This document shows, in pieces, positions 1-12,303 of a stretch of 64,000 nt of DNA. How positions within the stretch are numbered: the stretch's first letter is position 1; each line of letters opens with the position of its first letter. The position numbers were made by a program, and so were the translations under genes. Origin of the DNA: Coffea arabica (Eukaryota; Streptophyta; Magnoliopsida; Gentianales; Rubiaceae); the NCBI RefSeq assembly GCF_036785885.1, contig NC_092320.1, positions 14,385,557-14,449,556 on the forward strand. The letters are read 5' to 3'. The notes under the pieces are model-generated. The model ran no database searches, was not told the DNA's origin, and saw only the letters and a program-made list of their open reading frames with translations.

Positions 1-225
1 AATACTGTTGATATTTTCGAATAATGCAAGATATCCGAACTACGTGAAAATTTGTAATTTTAGTACTGTGAATGTTTAGCTAAAGGTTTTCGATATTTAG
101 TTGATTTTTTTTTTAGATCATTGAGCATGTGTTTGAAAGGCTTGCGTCATATTAAAGATTTGCTCTTATGTTGATTCTCCATTTGTTGATACTTTTTCTG
201 TTCTTTTCTTTGGAAAACCGTGTAG

Positions 226-3200
226 TATGTGAGACCTGGTGCGTCACCAATGCCTGGAGCAGCTGCTATGGGTCCCGGGGGCACTTCAGGTCAAGTTCGT
301 CCACCTGTGAGCATGGTTCCTGGTGCTGGACGTGGCAGAGGTGATTGGCGACCGACTGGAGTAAAGGGTCCTCCAGCAATGCAGAAAGGTTTTCATCCAG
401 GCTATGGAATGCCTATTTGGGGAAGTGGGGCTTCAGGACGTGGATTGGAGTTTACACTTCCATCACATAAGTATGTTTATTTTGATGAGGATACTGGTAG
501 TGCTATTCTATCACAAGCATTTTGCTCATTTTCTCAAAAATTTAAACAAAAAATGTCCATGGGGTGAATGGATTTGAAGTTAAAACTGTTACATCCACCT
601 GCTGAAAGCTGTTAAGGTTGGGGTTAAGACATTCTCATGTTCACCTGCCGAAAACTGTTATTTGGCAGGCAAATGTTTTGATCTTCTCAAGTTAAAGACC
701 TGTTTTTCTGCCTTAGTTGCTTTTCTGTAGAAGTGCCTTTTTGTAGCCTTTCATGGTGGAGATGTTTGCATGTTCTAATACAAACATCTTTTCCGATGCA
801 TACAAAGTCCAAAACAAGTGGTTGGTGGAAATCTTAAGCTTTTGTTAATTGTCGATAAGTTTATGCATGTATTTGATTATCTCATGCACATTTGGGATGC
901 GGATATTAAGGTAAAGTATGGGACTTTCACAATCCCTGGAGAGATTGTTCACTAATAGACTAGGGGATAAGTAATTCAACTTATTCACATCCAGATCATG
1001 AATGTTTGGAATCCATATTATGCAAGGAGACATTGCTTTTGCTAATTCAATTTGAAGAGTGATATAAAATTGGTCTATTTCTGGCATCATATCCATAGCG
1101 CATTCATCATGGTTAGCAGCTCCAGCTCCATATCAAGGCTATATTGTCTCTAGCATCAATATTGATTTATTTTTGCTGTTTAGCTGATTTGAGAAAGACA
1201 ATAGATACTTCTAATTTTAGATGAGCAAAATAACCAAGAATGCAAGTAGAAGGGACTTAATTCTTTTATTTTTTTTGTCAAACAGAAGGGACTTAATTCT
1301 TTTAGGAGAAGTGAAAAGTTGAAGGTCAACAGTAGTTTTGGGATTCTTACTCTTGGATCAGTTTAGACACTTGGTTACTGTCATGCTAGTCAAACTTGTC
1401 GAATCATTAAATCTTTCCCTTAGATTCTATACAGGTGTCGAGTCGGAGTTGCCTCTTCCATCTTTGGCTTTTACTCATGATTGGTACAAACGTATAAAGG
1501 AAATGGTGAGGTCGTCTAATCATATGTGCTTCCTTGTCTGCCATGTACATTCTGGTCTTGGTCACTTCTGTAACTTGTCTGTCAAATTAAACTTTTTTAC
1601 AGTAACTTTGTAATGTATATCTATAAAGGAAACAAGAAAGGGCAAAAATTGGGAAGAAGGGAGAGAGATACAGAAAGGCAGCAGAGGAAGTACATCTCTA
1701 GTTTGTATTTATGAACCAGTGATAGAATTTTTTTATTTCTGTGAGGGCCATGTTGAATTATGTTTGAAGTGTTTTTAATCCTAGACCATCTATTACCACT
1801 GATAGTATGCCTGTGTTTGGATATTAAGATCAGTAATCATCTTTACTTGACCTGGAGAATATCCCATTGGAGAAGTTTGACATCTAGCATTAGACTTGTA
1901 TGGGATTGAGAAAGATGAGGAGGGTTGTATATTACACTTCCTTAAACCTCAGAGAGCAAGAATGCAAATTCGACGAGGATACAGCTTGACATATGCAAGC
2001 TTGATCATTACACTGTAACAGAAGGTTATTAATTGAGGAAGATCACAAATTTCATAACATTGGACTGCCATAACATTGGACTGCAAGTGAAGCCTTATAG
2101 CATTTCACGTTGAAAATACTCATTATCCCGTAATGCGGTGAAAGGTTGACCCTTTGAGCTAGTATGTGAATGTGAATAAGTAAATAAGCACTGAAAACTC
2201 TTTTTTGTCCTTTTGACAAAAACTTTGTGGAAATTCTTATTTGAGTTTGTAAGTATCCCTTGTTAGAGATACTCCCACTTTAGGAAAAAATTTCTACCTC
2301 CTTGTAAAAGCTTGCTGCTTTAAACTTCATTGCCGGTCAGAGTTTCTGGGTTGTCTCGATGATAAATTGGTTTTGGTGTTTGTTAACATGTCTGTTTTGC
2401 TTTTTAAAAAGATATCTGCCTTTGGTTGTGCATGGCGGCCAAGTAGTATTTCTAGACAAAGATTTTGCCGTTTTCTATTTGTTTCTGTGCATGTAATGGT
2501 GAAGTTTTTTTTTTTAAATTAAAGTTTGTTATAATTGGCCTTTTAACCTTATGTTTTATTACCAGGACCATATTTGAAGTTGACATTGATGGTTTTGAGG
2601 AAAAACCATGGAGACATGCTGGTGTGGATATAACAGATTTTTTCAACTTTGGATTGATCGAGGAAAGTTGGAAAGATTATTGCAAACAGCTCGTAGGTTT
2701 CACCAACAGCTTTTTGCATGCCTTAAAAAGAATTTTACCTTGTGATTTATCCTTCTACTTTTATAATTTTGTGTGATTGTGTATCAATTCCTTGTTGGGT
2801 AAAATCTGATCTGCACAAAGTGTAATAAAAAATTGTGTGCACATTTTAAAATAAAAATTAATGCTAATTTTCAGGAGCAACTCCGTCTTGAAACAACAAT
2901 GCAAAGCAAAATTCGTGTTTATGAAAGTGGGAGAACAGAACAGGTACACAGTCTTTTAAAATTTGGATATGTAATATTCTGAATATTTGCATGAGATTTT
3001 TTGTGGTTGAGAAAGAAAATTGTATTTTATATCTGATTTGTTTTTCCTCTTGTATTATGTTCAGGAGTATGATCCAGATCTTCCACCTGAGCTTGCAGCA
3101 GCTGCTGGTATTCAAGATACTCCATCTGAAAGCTTGAAAGTTGGGAAGCCAGATGCTGTTCAAAATGACTTAGGAAGAGTACATGCTCGTGTGCGACCAC

Positions 3201-6200
3201 CCGTGGTATGTAGTTTTCTTAGACCTTTTGCTTTGCTACTCGTGAAACATTTTGACCATTTTATAAAATTCATGTTGTTATTTTACATCTAGGCTAAATT
3301 TTTGGTGCTAGGATCACTTCTTTCTCTACCTCATCTGATTGTGGAATATTTTACAGATTAAATAACCAAGAAAAGAAAATGCACCTATAGAGTTCATTCT
3401 CTCTACTGAATTGATTTAATTATTTACTTTTTAATCTGCCACCAGCCAACTGGAAGAGCAATACAAGTGGAAACTGGTTATGGTGAACGTCTGCCGTCTA
3501 TTGACACTAGAAAACCGCGGATTAGTGATTTAGATGTAATTATTGAGGTAAGTTTTCAGGTCTTCCTATTCTGTCTAACTCAACCTTCGTTTTTGTATCA
3601 ATTGTAATGTAGTTTTCATGTATTGATGTTTCTTTTCTATTTTCTTCCTTAACAGATTGTGTGTCAAGACCCTGCTGATGATGATACCAACACTGGAAAT
3701 GAGATGACAGAGCAAGCTGACAATGATCCTTCGAGGGAGGATCTTAGGGATGGTGATGAGTTTGAAGACCTTCCCAAAGAAGATACTGAAGATGTGGATC
3801 GTGTTCCACATGCTCACAGCAGTCGCAGGAGGGAAGTTGTGGGCGGAAGAGTGCCAATTTCGAAATCTGTTCACGATAACTTGGCTGAAGGAAATGGCGA
3901 TTTGCCTCTCTCTTCGGAAGCACCGTCAGCATCCCATCCTGACTCTAGAGAACAGACCCCTGTTTATCCTGGTAGAGATTTTGCTCATGAGGAGAGGTAT
4001 GAAAAATTGCTGGAAATTCAGTGCATTTTTATTTTTATCTTGAACTCTTTTTATGGCATAAGCATGTGAAACCACTTAATTGGATTTGAAATTTTGATAA
4101 ATTTTTCTCCTTATTATGCTGTATCACATTTTTAACTGTCGGTCTATATAGTAGACCGATTCAATCCAGAGCTTTGCTTGTTACTTGGTTAGTAGGTCCT
4201 ATCTGTATGCAGAAGGATGATGGCTTACTAGAGATTAATGATCATGAAATTCATAGAGGGACGAAGCTCATCTTGATGACAAGTCTGCTCCAGCATTTTT
4301 GTTAGTTAAATTTGCTTGCTGCAGCTCCCTTCCACAAAAGCTTCAGCTTTGTGTTTTGGCTGTTAGTGGACAACTAACTGTGCAACTTTTTAAGTTGTTG
4401 ACAATGTAGGAGACTATACATGAATTTTCTTCAAACATTCTTGTGATGAACTGTCGCTGATGTTATACACAAAAATTAGTTGTGACTTACATTTAGGTTT
4501 TGGCTTCATGATCATCATTGACTTGTTAAGTGACAGTAATTTTCTTTTTGTGAATCCAGGCGGACAAAGGAGAGAGCACGTGACAGTTCCCCCATGATTG
4601 CCAATAAGGATTGTACTGCTGAAGAACGAATAACTGATAATAAAGAATCTTCAGTTGAAAGTTTAGAAGGCAAACATAGTCTTCCATCATCTCCTTTAGC
4701 TGTTCGAGGTGCTAGTGAACAAAATAGTGAACCTAAAGATGCTATGAATGATGAAGTTGCCCTGACTGAGATAGGCTCTGACATGATTGACAAGGATGCG
4801 TCTTTGAATGCTAAAACAAGTAGTGATTCACTTACAGATGAAACAGGGAACCATGCTTTGAAAAAACAGAAAGTGAGTTCAAATGATGAACAGCATCTGC
4901 CTCAAGAAATTGATGAGGATGAAGACTCAAAAGCTGCAAGAAGTAGTGAAAATAGTAAAGCAAAATCAGGAAGTAGCAATTACCGGAAGCTACGGGACAG
5001 TGTTGAAGAAGAAGAGGTTCAAGGAGCGCGCTCAAAACACATGGGTAATCTTAAAAGGTCAACTGTGGGCAGCGAGGACAGTGTCCGAAGGAAACTTCGT
5101 GATGATAGACAAGAAAATGATAGACACCGCACCTCAGTGAAAGGGAGGGAAGATTTATATCAGCACAAAGGGTTGGATCCTTATTCTGCGCATCCTTCTC
5201 GAGGGAAATCTGTGAATATAGACCTGCGAAAGGATATGGATAGTATTGAGGGAGCCCGTCATCGCAGAGAAGAAGATTTGCATGGGAGGAGACCTAGAGC
5301 TGAAGACACAAGAAAAAGGGAGCATAGGGATGAGACTGATTCTAGACACCGCAGTAAGGTTCGAGAAATTGAAAGGAATGAAAAAGATGAACATTATCAA
5401 CTGAGAAAACAATTGGATAATGGGAATTGGAAAGGCGGTTATGATAAAGATGTGGGATTGAGGCACAGAGACAGGGAGGATAATGTGAAAAGTCGAAATG
5501 AAATAATAGATGACCTTCACAACAAGAGAAGGAAAGACGATGCACAGTTAAGGAGGGAGCATGCTGAAAAGGAAGAAATGTTGCATGCTCAGCGAGAAAG
5601 TAGCAGTCGTAGAAAGAGAGAAAGGGATGATGTGTTAGATCACCGGAGGAGGGATGACCAAGTAAGAATGAGAGATGATGATCAACATGGTGTTAGGTAC
5701 AAAGAAGAGGGATTGTTTCAGAGGGAAAGGGGCGAGAGGCAACGAGAGCGAGAGGAATGGCATAGGCTTAAACAATTGAATGAGGATATTCCATCAAAGA
5801 AGGAGAAAGAAGACTTGCGGGTTGGAATGAGGAGTGGGCGAGCTACTGAAGAGAAAACATGGGGCAGTCAATCTAGAGGCAAAGATGACCGCAGAAGTTC
5901 TGATAAGGAGTACCATTCAAAGGATGCATTGCGGCAGAGTGAGTTAATCAGCAGGAGGGATCGAGCTGAAAATGAGAGTCTTTCACAGCATAGGGGTCGT
6001 GAGGAGTATTATGCACATGGGAACCAGCTCAATACTGATGAGAGAAGAGGAGCAAGGCATGAGAGGATGAACACTCGTGATGATCGGGCTGCCAATGTTG
6101 AGAACTACAAGGTGCATGAGAGAAAACACAGAGAAAATCCAAGGAAGGGTAAGGAAACTGAGAGTGTTGATCGGAATTCCTTGGCCCGTTCTAGGAAGAA

Positions 6201-8318
6201 TCAAGATGAAATCAGTGCGCAGACAAGCGACATGGTATGTTACATTTCTGAACTGGCTTTTCTTTTTCTTCTTCCTGTTTTTCTGAAGGGATGGGAATTA
6301 TTGATTAAATAGCCTTGCAGGTATAGTTAGGCCATTTACTGCCTGACTTTCATTAACCAACTTCCCCTTGGGATGATTTCGAATCCTGTTGCCTGCCTTT
6401 GTGATTGGATGGGATTGAGTGGTTTTTTTATCTCATTTTCAAGGATTATGTGCTGAATGGTTCTGGATATTGTGACAAAGCTGACCTTGAATACATGAAA
6501 TGAACATTTTTGGACTTGAGATACTTAGTGGAAATTCATTGGCCGTCCATTCTCTAATAATTGATCATGGGAGGAATGCACGTTCAGTTTTTCATTACTA
6601 CTGGATTTTGCTTAATGAAGTGGAGATTTTCTAAACTTTCTCATGCCCATAGCTAGACGACCATTTGATGCGTCTTGATGTCTACGCTTTCCTGGTTGAC
6701 TATTTGTTTTCATATATCCTTTTACTCTTATGGTCTCTGTGAGGACCTTGTTTACTTTTGATCAACTACTTCTTTAGCACTTATCTTGAAACTTAATCGA
6801 ATATTTTTTCTTTTATTCCATGTTCTCTGGCACAGTATGCATATCATCAATGAGAATTGACTTTTTCATGATTTTTAGTTTTTCTTCTCCCTAGGCAAAT
6901 CTCTAAATTTTTGGTCATAGAACTGTAACTTCATACCTTTTCTAAGTTTAATTAGCAAATTAGTAACCCTGGGTGTGTTATCCCAAGCGAGACTGCCAAT
7001 GTTTGTAAAACTTGTATAATCCTTCAAACCATTTTTGTCTAAAGAAGCTTCTGGAAAGCTGATATTTCCAATGTACCATTTAACATGCAATTTCTGTGTA
7101 TGGTACCATATATTTCCTTGTGATGCACTGCTGATGTCAAAACAATTTTGAATGTCCTTCAATACCTTAATCTTTGAATCGGAAAAGGTGACTAACAGAT
7201 TTTTTTTTCTTTTATGATCAAGTTGTTATGCATTGCTGACTCAGGCAAAGCTTAGCATAGCAATAAAAATAGCTGGACTGTAATATCTTGTTGAACATGA
7301 TAGCACTTCTGAGAATGCTTGGCTAGTATTAATATGGTACACATCTAGATTCTTCTTGATCTTCTAGTAGAAGGGATTGTGTCTAGCTTTCAGCCTCTTT
7401 GTATGGTTTCATTGTATTTGTCAAACTGGAAATAGCAATATTTGCTTTGACTAGCTTATAAAATGGTAGCCAGTTAATCCCAATGAATAAGCGCGATATT
7501 AGTCAGAGTAATTCTTTGTGACCAAAACATCACCATGTGGATACTTCTTTTGCAAGATCTGCTTGTGTCGATTCTATAATGTATCTGTGGCTAGGCAGCC
7601 TTCTCCATTGATTGTAGCATGTGGGATATCCCTCGCACAGATCAGAATCATGCTGGCAAGTAAATGGGAAGTACATGTCAAGTTACATCACACAGATGCA
7701 TGGAAGTATTTGTATCTGTATGTATAGCTTCAAATTTATGATTTTCCTCTTTCTCAGGTGAGATTCAAAGGCAGAATTGAGCAGGGAAAAAGTGAAAATG
7801 AGATCCATGTGAATATTCCGCCATCTAAAAAGCATAGGGAAGAGGCTTCATCAGATGATGAAGTGTCGGAATCCAGGAGGGGACGCTCCAAACTAGAACG
7901 CTGGACCAGCCATAAGGAAAGGGATTTCAGTATCAGCAGCAAGGCTTCATCTTCCGTGAAGATGAAGCAGCCTGAGGCATACGGTAGTGGCGGGCCTTCC
8001 ATTGGCAGCAAACTTCGTGATGAAGCTTCTAACCCAGTGGAGGATAAGCAACACCCCTCAGGTAATGAGAAAGATGCTGCCAGTTTGGAGACGAATAACA
8101 CTGATAAGAAGCCCATAGAGGATAGACACTTGGACACTGTGGAAAAACTAAAGAAGCGAAGTGAACGTTTCAAACTTCCAATGCCGAGTGAGAAAGAAGC
8201 CACAACAGTCAAAAAGGTGGAAAATGAAGCTTTGTTGTCTGCCCAAAGTGAAAGTCGTGCAGATTTTGAAGTTAAAGCAGAGCGTCCAGCTCGTAAAAGG
8301 AGGTGGACTGGCAATTAA
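226..8318 (+). CDS. FIPS5: FIP1-like pre-mRNA polyadenylation factor (FIPS5-type), 3' part of gene
   Basis: Scaffold subunit of the CPSF pre-mRNA 3'-end processing complex in the nucleus; plant FIP1 homologues are known to bind poly(A) polymerase and other processing factors. The gene enters from the left edge, so the N-terminal part is missing. I place exons at 226-470, 2566-2692, 2875-2943, 3065-3205, 3446-3547, 3656-3996, 4560-6234 and 7758-8318. All junctions are GT-AG and keep one frame, giving 1086 codons plus TAA. The first visible exon is Gly/Pro-rich. The Fip1 motif is in the second ([14 protein letters not shown], then [10 protein letters not shown] and W..YC). An acidic stretch follows (about residues 230-340), then a very long Arg/Glu/Asp-rich, low-complexity charged domain, ending in RKRRWTGN. 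The motif and the length fit the long plant FIP1 type. Start phase at 226 assumes the acceptor AG at 224-225. Confidence 0.93.
471..2565 (+). other. Large intron of the FIP1-like gene
   Basis: Intron of 2.1 kb between the Gly/Pro-rich exon and the Fip1-motif exon. Donor GTATGT follows CATAA and acceptor ACCAG precedes GACCATATT; splicing rebuilds Lys-Thr-Ile-Phe as expected for the family. T-rich, with short chance reading frames only. I saw no transposon ends or RNA gene inside. Confidence 0.85.
6235..7757 (+). other. Last intron of the FIP1-like gene
   Basis: Intron of 1.5 kb before the last coding exon, donor GTATGT after ATG and acceptor TTTCTCAG before GTGAGATTC. It contains only stop-rich AT-rich sequence and no recognisable insertion. 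Confidence 0.85.
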
Positions 8319-9400
8319 TTGCGAGAAGACATTGATTTTAGGTGGATAAAGCAGTTCACTTCGTGGAGCAAATATCTCATTGGCTATCATATTTTTAAAT
8401 TTGGCACCCTCGTGGAGATGTCCTTCATATGTGATTTGAGTACCTCTTTGATTCAGAGTTCTGTACCTTTCAGCATAGAGGATACGACCTTGTGATGTGC
8501 TGCAGGCAGCCATCTATTTCAGTTCTAAACTTTCTGTTATTGTCATCTGAAGTATATGTATATACTGATAAATGTTGACATCATACCTCAGCAAGCTGGG
8601 TAATAGAAAGTTTGATAGTGTTTGTAGTTAGTGTATTACTAGTAGCTATTTGTATTGCATGGTCACCTAATGTTCCTGACCATGCCAAGATCGGATCTGG
8701 ATTGCCTGATGCCTCGGTGCTTTTGGAGGAGAAGCTCTTCATTTGCTGCTTTCCTCAAATTATAGTAAGGGAATGGGAGATACTGCGCAGCCAGAACATG
8801 GAGCCGGGGTCTTCGTGAAACCTGTAGGTAGGAGCTCGTAGGTTATTTGAATGAGATTAGATTTTACCTGTTTTAGATTGCAATGTATTCTAGATGTAGA
8901 GCCTTTTTGAGTCACAAAGGCAACAGGCTATATAGCGATTCATACATCTTCATTGTGCTGAGACCTCTAATGGACTGACAAACATATCGTCAAAAGCAAT
9001 ATAGAATGCAATATTTAGACCAGTTCGCTTTTTAGCATTGTTTACTTGGGGTTTGCCTGCAGATATAATATCAACTCCGACCAGGTGGTTAACACAACAT
9101 TCGTAGGGTTGAATTGGATTCCTGCAACCAAACCAAGTTCTTAGTTATGATTTGGGAGTATAAAGTATTCGGCCAAGCTGTGAGATTTTGGAAATGTGAT
9201 GGTTACCGTGGTGGGATATAAAGTATTCGACCATTAGAAATAATAACGAGTTTTTCCCTTCACCATTGAGTACATATTTGAGAAAGGTATTGCAAATTAG
9301 CTGTTGGCTACCACCATAGCTTGTAAGATTTGGTGGGGTGGGAGGTCAACGGTTTAAACGTTGTCTTTCACTATTTGCCACTATATGTGGCTTGTTATTT
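8319..9400 (+). other. 3' UTR and downstream intergenic DNA of the FIP1-like gene
   Basis: T-rich noncoding sequence after the TAA. The transcript probably ends within the first few hundred bases, but no single poly(A) site can be fixed by eye. No other gene is visible. Confidence 0.4.
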
Positions 9401-9416
9401 TAAGTGTTTTTTTAAA

Positions 9417-9515
9417 CAGGCGTACATCCGTCTGGGACGATGGCGATTCAGTCCTTTCCGATCTCTCATTAGTCTTATTCGGGTCCCTCTTCCCTTAGTA
9501 TAGATTAAGTGTAGG
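9417..9515 (+). repeat. SINE-like repeat fragment
   Basis: A C/T-rich block beginning CAGGCGTACATCCGTC and including GATTCAGTCC resembles a second block at 32713-32832 in the same word order (CAGGCG, GATTCAGTCC, CCCTC.TCCCTTA, GTAGG/GTCTAT). Two dispersed similar copies suggest a short retroelement fragment; its family is not identified. Confidence 0.35.
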
Positions 9516-9956
9516 TCTATTGTAAACGTGTAAACAAGTCGAGTTGAGTACAATTTTGACTTAATCGAGTCGAGTCTCAAATTAATTTTACGAAGTTCAA
9601 ACTTGAGATCGAACTCGATGAATTCAAAATGTCGAGCTCGAGACTCAAATTTGAGTTGAGCTTAAAAAATTTTTAAAAAATAATTAATTTATTTTAAAAA
9701 ATAAATAAATATTTTATTTTTTTAAAATAAATAAAATAATTATTTTTCTTAACAAATAATAAAATATTAAATATATATATGTAATTTTACTATTAAAATA
9801 AAAAAATATATAATCGAGCTCACGAGTCGCTCGCGAGCTAACAAACTTTGAATTTGAGTTCGACTTGATCCGGTCGAACTCGATATTGATTGAATTCGAC
9901 TTGAACTCGTATTTGAGCGGCTCGCGAGCGATTTGATTCGTTTGCAATCATAGTCT
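9505..9956. mobile_element. hAT-like MITE rich in CGAGTCGAG motifs
   Basis: Begins near TTGTAAACGTGTAAACAAG and ends near GATTCGTTTGCAATCATAG, so the outer ends are inverted (TTGTAAACG against CGTTTGCAA). Both subterminal regions are packed with GAGTTCGA, CTCGAG and CTCGCGAG words in inverted orientation around an AT-rich core. No clean target duplication was found, so the exact ends are approximate. Confidence 0.55.
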
Positions 9957-10446
9957 ATCGCGTCAGAAAAAAAAGGGAAGGTATTGCAAATTCTACCTAC
10001 ACGGCTTGGCTACAAATAATAATGATGGGATATATTTTTTTTATTTACAATTTGTCTATAACCGAGTGGATAAGATTTGACTCATTATCACTATTTGGCG
10101 ATATAATATTGATATTGACCCTAGTGCAGCGCATCAGAATTATTAGTGGTGTATGTGAAAAATCATATTTTTTTGTTTAAAAAAAAATTAATGAATGCTC
10201 ATGTCATTAAGACCAATCTTAGCAACTACACTAATAAATTGAGTGACTAGTGACTAAATTAATACCGGAAAAACAAATGGTGATTTTGGTGCAGAAATAA
10301 GCACAGTAATAACTTAGGTGCTTTTTCCTAATTTAGAGTATATGATTTTTAGTCTCATCACTATCTGACTAATATATATATTCCTAACAACTTAACTTAC
10401 GATGTCGGACATTTATGAAGTAACGATAAGCTTACGTCTTACCTAC
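9957..10446. other. Intergenic DNA without a recognised gene
   Basis: AT-rich sequence; nothing recognisable. Confidence 0.4.
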
Positions 10447-10848
10447 CTAGTCATGACTGGATTTACGAAGGGTTTGTAACGGACTCCATGAGTTTAGGAG
10501 ATAGATTAATCTAAAATGCGTGCAATTTAGCCTATGATTTCTACATAGCTGAAATAGGTTCGATTGGCTAGCCCCGTAGTCCAAAAATGTTACATAAACT
10601 GACTTGATTCTTGATGATTGAAATACTATTCCGCCCAAAAGACTTCTGTCTGATGAAACTGAAGTCGAAAAAAGATCAGAAACATTTGCATCTGAAACTT
10701 TCTTGAGCCGTCCCATTGATTTAACTTGTGCAGGGAATAAAGGAGCAGCATCAACCCAGCTAATAGAGGTCACGGGAAATTTCTTCATTGGGCAATCCAT
10801 CAATATCAGATGAAGCCGTAAGAGCAGTTTTTTACTTCCAATATTCAC
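10447..10848 (-). CDS. Unassigned 133-codon reading frame, doubtful
   Basis: Open frame on the - strand upstream of the CcmA gene. It starts MNIGSKKLLLRLHLILMDC, contains a Ser/Asp-rich middle (SDLFSTSVSSDRSLLGG) and ends in a Ser-rich tail. I recognise no family, domain or signal peptide. It may be an exon or remnant of a larger gene on that strand, or chance. Confidence 0.2.
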   Translation of the reverse strand: MNIGSKKLLLRLHLILMDCPMKKFPVTSISWVDAAPLFPAQVKSMGRLKKVSDANVSDLFSTSVSSDRSLLGGIVFQSSRIKSVYVTFLDYGASQSNLFQLCRNHRLNCTHFRLIYLLNSWSPLQTLRKSSHD

Positions 10849-11613
10849 TCACGTAATTTGCAGCTATACTCACCTCTATGTTTGTTCGTAATTAAGTTTG
10901 AGTTCTACTTTATCTTGAAGTTTTGCTCCAACTTTTCAGCAACTGCAGGAGAGTCGCCCCGTGACGTATCTGGGTTATAGAAATGTCACATGCGTATTAG
11001 GTGTTTGTGAGAATGACTGCTTGAAAGATGAGTATTCATAGTTGGGTTCTCTGCCTGGGATCGAGTTATTTAGCTTATTTGGTCTTCATTCCAGCTCTTT
11101 TTTCTTTTTTTTTGGTTGGGTCAATGATGATGTCAATAATGAGTAGTAATTACCTACTGCTGACTGTAAATTTTTAGTCTGGCAGTTCATTGATCATTTG
11201 TATCAATTTGCTAATCAGTCTACTTTACCATATGCACTTCCTTTACGGTTGTCCTTTGGCTTAAATGTTCATTAAGTTCAATTGAGATTGTTCATTGATC
11301 ATATTGACTAGGAAATCAATGCACGCAATAGAAATTTTGAAGAGTTTTGCAGACCGTGTTTCTGTCCTACGTCTGTATTTTACGCATTTCAATCTACTTC
11401 TTCGTCTAATTCATAATATTCTAATATCAAGTAATTGTTGTCTTTATAACCTAGTGGTGATTTTGTTTTCAAAATTGACAGGAAATCTCTTTGGCACATC
11501 TAAACTCCTGCAGCTCTTATAACTGGCTTTGGCGAAAGGGAAACTTTATTCATCGTATTATCCTGGACTTTTGGTACTGCTAAGAACATTGGCCGAGTAT
11601 TTTACAGATTATA
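10849..11613 (+). other. Upstream region and possible 5' UTR intron of the CcmA gene
   Basis: T-rich sequence with plausible splice signals, including TTTTACAG eight bases before the CcmA ATG, so a 5' UTR intron could end at 11607. The promoter is not evident by eye. Confidence 0.35.
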
Positions 11614-12303
11614 ATGTCCTTGCGTAGGCCTCCGCTTCCTCGCCTTCTCCTGAACAATGTCTCTTGCATGCGAAATGCTCAGCAAATACTTCGTCATGTA
11701 AATGTTTCTGTTCATGATGGTGGTGCACTTGTGCTGACAGGCACCAATGGCTCAGGCAAAACTACTTTCTTGCGCATGTTAGCAGGATTTTCCAAACCAT
11801 CAGCAGGTGAGATACTCTGGAATGGTCATGACGTCACAGAATCTGGCGTTTTCCATCAGTACAAGCTTCAGCTTAATTGGCTCTCTCTTAAAGATGCTAT
11901 CAAAGATAAGTTCACCGTCCTTGACAATGTTCAGTGGTTTGAAGTTCTTGAAGGCAAGCAAGGAAGGTCTCTGCCTGCTTTGGAGCTTATGGGACTTGGA
12001 CGATTGGCAAAAGAGAAAGCAAGAATGCTTTCTATGGGTCAACGAAAAAGGCTGCAGCTAGCAAGGCTGTTAGCAATTGATCGGCCAATTTGGTTACTTG
12101 ACGAGCCTTCCGTGGCATTGGACGATGATGGGGTGAAATTGCTAGAATATATAATTGCAGAGCACAGAAAGAAGGGAGGGATCGTCATTGTGGCCACTCA
12201 TCTGCCAATTAAGATTGACGATGCAATGATCTTAAGATTGCCGCCAAGGTTCCCAAGGAGGATGACTTTAGTAGACATGCTTGATCGAGGTGGATTAGAT
12301 TGA
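11614..12303 (+). CDS. ABCI1: CcmA-type ABC ATPase for cytochrome c maturation (ABCI1)
   Basis: ATP-binding subunit of the mitochondrial CcmAB transporter-like complex. In plants it energises System I cytochrome c biogenesis together with CcmB and the mitochondrial CcmC/CcmE/CcmF proteins. The 229-residue frame has no intron and matches the usual family length. Visible motifs: Walker A GTNGSGKTT (about residues 43-51), a Q-loop region around YKLQLNWLSL, ABC signature LSMGQRKRLQLARLL (about 139-153), Walker B IWLLDEPSVALD (about 158-169) and the H-loop VATHLP. The ATG at 11614 gives MSLRRPPLPRLLLNN, a typical family N-terminus; no long presequence is present. The protein is peripheral on the matrix side of the inner membrane according to knowledge of the family. 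Confidence 0.95.
   Translation: MSLRRPPLPRLLLNNVSCMRNAQQILRHVNVSVHDGGALVLTGTNGSGKTTFLRMLAGFSKPSAGEILWNGHDVTESGVFHQYKLQLNWLSLKDAIKDKFTVLDNVQWFEVLEGKQGRSLPALELMGLGRLAKEKARMLSMGQRKRLQLARLLAIDRPIWLLDEPSVALDDDGVKLLEYIIAEHRKKGGIVIVATHLPIKIDDAMILRLPPRFPRRMTLVDMLDRGGLD

Noticed and set aside
7754-8314. 186-codon frame on the - strand opposite the last FIP1 exon
   Set aside because: It is the antisense shadow of a charged coding exon.
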